This document shows positions 6,784 to 10,026 of a stretch of DNA of 10,026 nucleotides, in pieces. The stretch's first letter is position 1; every line of letters begins with the position of its first letter. Both the position numbers and the translations under genes were made by a program. Origin of the DNA: Planctomycetaceae bacterium (GTDB lineage: Bacteria > Planctomycetota > Planctomycetia > Planctomycetales > Planctomycetaceae). The stretch lies in contig DOCI01000110.1 of the NCBI GenBank assembly GCA_003503535.1, forward strand, positions 3,359 through 13,384, given 5' to 3'. The notes below the pieces were generated by a model that saw nothing but the letters and a program-made list of their open reading frames with translations, was not told the DNA's origin and searched no databases.

Positions 6784-9700
6784 ATGAGCCCAGCACCTTC
6801 AAAATCTGGAACGAAAAAGAGTGGCAAAGCGTGGCGGACAAAATCCGCTTCGAGCCGCTCGATCCAGCATCAATGGCAGGTCCGTGGGGAGTTGGGGAAT
6901 CGTGGAGCCTTTCGCCGTTCCTGGCGACGTATCATGTTTCTGTGGGGCATTGTCGCAGGTTTGCTACTCACACTTGTCCTGTTTGCATACCTTGTTCTGT
7001 TTGCTCCCCAAAAAACTCCTCTCTTGATGATGGTCTCACTTGATTACGCCTGGCCTTACGGACCGAACAGCTGGGCGGAAGAAGACCTGCAACGTTTCAA
7101 AAGTCTTAATGGACGCAACCTGGAACTTTATCCTGTTGGTGAAGATCAAATGCGTCGAGCCGAATGGCTGACCGATTTCAGTCGCAAGCTGGTGAATGCG
7201 GAATTTCAGCACAGCGGGAATCAGCCGATTCTTATTTACGTCAGCATGCATGGTTCGGTTGATGCCGACGGTAACCCCTGTTTAATTCCTCCCAACTCCT
7301 CACCGGTCGATACTTCGACCTGGATTCCCGTGTCGGAATTACTGACAGAAATTAAGCGACTGGAACTCAACCTGGAACAGCCCGTCATGCTGTTTATGGA
7401 CTGCAATAAACGAATCACGAACTGGGATCGAGGTCTGGTCTACAATTCATTTGCAGTGGCTCTTGCAAACACCGTCCGCGATGCGGCGATGCCGAATCTG
7501 TTTGTCCTCAATTCGACAAGTTCTGGTCAGCAATCCAATTTTTCTGAAGAATTGCAGGGTTCAATCTTCGGAGACAGTGTCGCACGCGCGTTATCTGGCG
7601 AAGCCGATCTGACTCGAAATCAGGGAAATGGTGATCGACAGCTGCAATTGTCCGAGATTATGAGCTTTGTCGAATCGAGAGTTTCAAACTGGAGTCTGAA
7701 ATCTCGAGGTCAACGACAGACCCCCATGCTGACTCCGGATCATGGCAATAATGTATCACTCGGCTGGGCCATCAGCGATCTTAAAATTGCATCACCACCA
7801 AACAGATCGGGCGATCGTGTTTCTCTGGCCATAGAAAATCTTTATGAACTCTGGCAGTCTTACGAACAGGTTTCCCGTTCCGATTTGTTGCGTTTGAGTC
7901 CAATCGCAACCACACGTTTCATTCAGGATCTCTGCTGGTGTGAAAAGGCATTGATTTCCGGAAACTACTATCTGACGAGAGTCGAAGAAAAACTCCTGAC
8001 GCTCAAAAAACAGTTCTCTCAAATCCAGCAAGGCATTACCTACCAGAACGCTAAGAACAAGGGTGATGCCTGGAAATCGACACCAGGACCGATTGGCCAT
8101 ACGGTCGCCTTGAATCAGTATTTTGGACGTGCGAACGCGACGACCCTCAGTTTTGTCCAGACTCTCGATGAGCTGATTCAAAATTACACGGCCAGTGCTC
8201 TCGCGGAATTTCTTAAAAATGCACCACCCGAGTTTGATCAATTCGTCGACATTCGATTCCTCAAAATTGTTCAGCAGATGGCAGATGAGCAAACCATTTC
8301 GAATCGCGATTTGATGACGACCGTTTTGAAAACACAGCAGCAATGTCGAAATCTGGCATTACTTCCCGATCAGAGAATTCTCTCACGAATTGAAACCGCC
8401 TGGGGACCAATTGAAAAACGCCGCAGACAACTCGAAGACGACCTGCTGGTCGGAAAAGGAAGTTTGTCCGATTGGCAAAAGCTGCAGGCGACCATAGACG
8501 ACTTTGAATTGTACGTGAATAAACTGGGAGGTTTTTATGCGTTGAGCGATCAGGCTCAGGCTGATATCCCCTTTTATGCGCGTTGGCTGGCTGATGCCAG
8601 CCATCTGGATTCACTGTTCAAGCATCATATTGAACTCGCCGAACAACTCCTGGCCCCAGCGTTGAATGCGAATCTGCAACTGCAACAATTCCTGAATGAA
8701 AATCCCGGAGAGAATATCGCTCTGGATCAGGAACGATTGCAGACAACAGCTCAGGGATTAACGTTGTTGCTTTCAAAACTGCAGCAGTCGTTTACTGGGG
8801 AAGCGACTCTGGAAACAGCAGAAGCGACATGGGTGATTGAGAATTTCAAAGCGAATCAGGGACTGCTGCACGTTCCGATACTCTTTCCCGTCAATAGCGA
8901 AGACAAGCTCAGCGGCGCTCAGCAACGCAAAGCGCTCTATCTGATTACTCGTCGAATGTCCAAACACTTTGAAAGCCAGGTACCAATACAGATCACAAAG
9001 ATCACTCCGCAAGCGGATCCCATTCTAAAGGGTGCCAGTCAGAATGATTCCCTGCGATCGTTACTGGAAACAACAAAAAATCTCGTCCGTGACCTTGTCG
9101 CTTCCGCAAAAGATTTCCAGCAATTTGAAGACGAATCGAATACGGAACGATCCATCGAGAACTTTGAAAGTTTTATCCGACTCGTGCTCGAATCCTATCC
9201 GGAAAAGAACCGTTTGCAGATTGAGGAATCGCGCACGCACGGAAAAGATGTGCGGACGTTGCTCACTCAAGCCGCTTCGAGATCGCGGCAGTTGGCCAGT
9301 TACTGGCACCCCCATCTGGAATCCTCAGCCGTTGACGAACTATTGAAATTTGACAGCTCCAATTTCATTATGTGGCAACTCGAGCTGGTTCTGGACGATT
9401 TTCTCGGGGGAGCCACCGCAATCAATCCTCCTTTTTTCCAGCAGGCCGCACACCACTATCTGGATTATTTCAATCACCTCCATTTAATGGATGTGGAATT
9501 AACACTCGAGAGTAAGCAATTGCAGGAGTTACTCAACCAGCGTGTCCTGGCGGCACAAAACGGTTTGAAACTGACTGGAACCCGCAGCCTTGTCATCGAT
9601 GGGAATGTCTTCGGTTCTTTTGAAATTGATTTGCAGTCCGGTTCGCGAACGGCGTTTCAGGCTCTGCCAGACATGCAGGGTCAGTTGGTGATTGTTGAAG

Positions 9701-10026
9701 ACAAGATGCCTTGTACGGCTCCACAGAGTGCAGAAATCAATTCGAGCCTGCAGACGAATTCTCAGGTCCATCAGTTTGAACTGGGAACCGACCTCACATT
9801 ACACGCCAAGTCTGCAAAACAGGTTCAGGGACTGTTCCAGTTTCGCGGCCATGAAATATTTACTCCACTCGATGTGACCATGCCTGCTGGTCAACAAGCC
9901 GATATTTATTATCCCACCAGTCTGCACGCGGATGTTACGGTCATCGATAATCAAGCCAATCCCATTTCTGTAATGATCGTACTCGATTGCTCGCAAAGCA
10001 TGAACGCGAACATTCCCTGGGAATCG
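6784..10026 (+). CDS. Membrane-anchored caspase-like (C14) protein with von Willebrand factor A domain, 3' partial
   Basis: 1081 codons are visible and the gene continues past the window. Residues 1-49 are very basic (13 Lys/Arg, one Glu) and precede one transmembrane segment (about 50-74), which by the positive-inside rule puts the rest outside the cytoplasmic membrane. Residues about 78-318 form a caspase-like domain: strand ILIYVSMHGS with His156, strand VMLFMDCNK with Cys207, strand LFVLNSTSSG, SIFGDSVARALSGEADL, and the closing QRQTPML. The His-Gly and Asp-Cys pairs match the C14 catalytic dyad, so a Cys peptidase is plausible. A mainly helical region (about 335-915) follows, then a beta-rich region (about 930-1058). 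At 1060 onward, PISVMIVLDCSQSMN gives the first strand and the DxSxS metal-binding motif (D1068, S1070, S1072) of a vWA domain, a metal-dependent protein-binding fold. It appears to be a paralog of the gene at 1-4729. The gene was probably not split by frameshift, since the frame is uninterrupted. Substrate and role are unknown. Confidence 0.88.
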   Translation, partial: MSPAPSKSGTKKSGKAWRTKSASSRSIQHQWQVRGELGNRGAFRRSWRRIMFLWGIVAGLLLTLVLFAYLVLFAPQKTPLLMMVSLDYAWPYGPNSWAEEDLQRFKSLNGRNLELYPVGEDQMRRAEWLTDFSRKLVNAEFQHSGNQPILIYVSMHGSVDADGNPCLIPPNSSPVDTSTWIPVSELLTEIKRLELNLEQPVMLFMDCNKRITNWDRGLVYNSFAVALANTVRDAAMPNLFVLNSTSSGQQSNFSEELQGSIFGDSVARALSGEADLTRNQGNGDRQLQLSEIMSFVESRVSNWSLKSRGQRQTPMLTPDHGNNVSLGWAISDLKIASPPNRSGDRVSLAIENLYELWQSYEQVSRSDLLRLSPIATTRFIQDLCWCEKALISGNYYLTRVEEKLLTLKKQFSQIQQGITYQNAKNKGDAWKSTPGPIGHTVALNQYFGRANATTLSFVQTLDELIQNYTASALAEFLKNAPPEFDQFVDIRFLKIVQQMADEQTISNRDLMTTVLKTQQQCRNLALLPDQRILSRIETAWGPIEKRRRQLEDDLLVGKGSLSDWQKLQATIDDFELYVNKLGGFYALSDQAQADIPFYARWLADASHLDSLFKHHIELAEQLLAPALNANLQLQQFLNENPGENIALDQERLQTTAQGLTLLLSKLQQSFTGEATLETAEATWVIENFKANQGLLHVPILFPVNSEDKLSGAQQRKALYLITRRMSKHFESQVPIQITKITPQADPILKGASQNDSLRSLLETTKNLVRDLVASAKDFQQFEDESNTERSIENFESFIRLVLESYPEKNRLQIEESRTHGKDVRTLLTQAASRSRQLASYWHPHLESSAVDELLKFDSSNFIMWQLELVLDDFLGGATAINPPFFQQAAHHYLDYFNHLHLMDVELTLESKQLQELLNQRVLAAQNGLKLTGTRSLVIDGNVFGSFEIDLQSGSRTAFQALPDMQGQLVIVEDKMPCTAPQSAEINSSLQTNSQVHQFELGTDLTLHAKSAKQVQGLFQFRGHEIFTPLDVTMPAGQQADIYYPTSLHADVTVIDNQANPISVMIVLDCSQSMNANIPWES

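Noticed and set aside
7792..8343. 183-residue open frame on the minus strand
   Set aside because: It lies wholly inside the well-supported caspase/vWA gene, shows no recognisable domain, and looks like an antisense shadow.

Overview
The window looks like part of a planctomycete chromosome (phylum Planctomycetota, order Planctomycetales as a guess). This rests on moderate GC, very long secreted or membrane-anchored proteins with weak Shine-Dalgarno signals, a lipoprotein with cysteine-rich HEAT repeats of a kind I associate with this phylum, and short palindromic repeats between genes. No housekeeping marker is present, so the taxonomy is an inference. All three genes read on the + strand; no RNA gene, transposase, CRISPR array or phage gene was seen.

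Layout: (1) Bases 1-4729 are the 3' part of a giant gene. Its product begins inside a caspase-like (peptidase C14) fold whose catalytic His and Cys positions read Gln and Tyr. A Pro-rich linker, a long helical region, beta-sandwich segments, an Ig-like domain and a C-terminal carboxypeptidase-regulatory-like domain follow. (2) Bases 4894-6471 encode a lipoprotein with Cys-rich HEAT-like repeats, a helical segment and a degenerate parvulin-like C-terminus. (3) After a 312-base gap with palindromic repeats, bases 6784-10026 (running off the window) encode a membrane-anchored protein. It has a caspase-like domain with His and Cys both in place, a long helical region, a beta-rich region and the first strand of a von Willebrand factor A domain with a complete DxSxS motif.

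Genes 1 and 3 appear to be paralogs: their caspase-like segments align from the His/Gln position through the C-terminal part of the fold, and the similarity seems to continue into the helical region. The locus therefore pairs an apparently active caspase homolog with a pseudo-caspase, with a lipoprotein between them. Gene 3 is predicted to lie on the outer face of the cytoplasmic membrane and gene 2 to be exported. The idea that the three form one envelope-located complex is a hypothesis from co-orientation, paralogy and predicted location. The sequence does not reveal a substrate or trigger.
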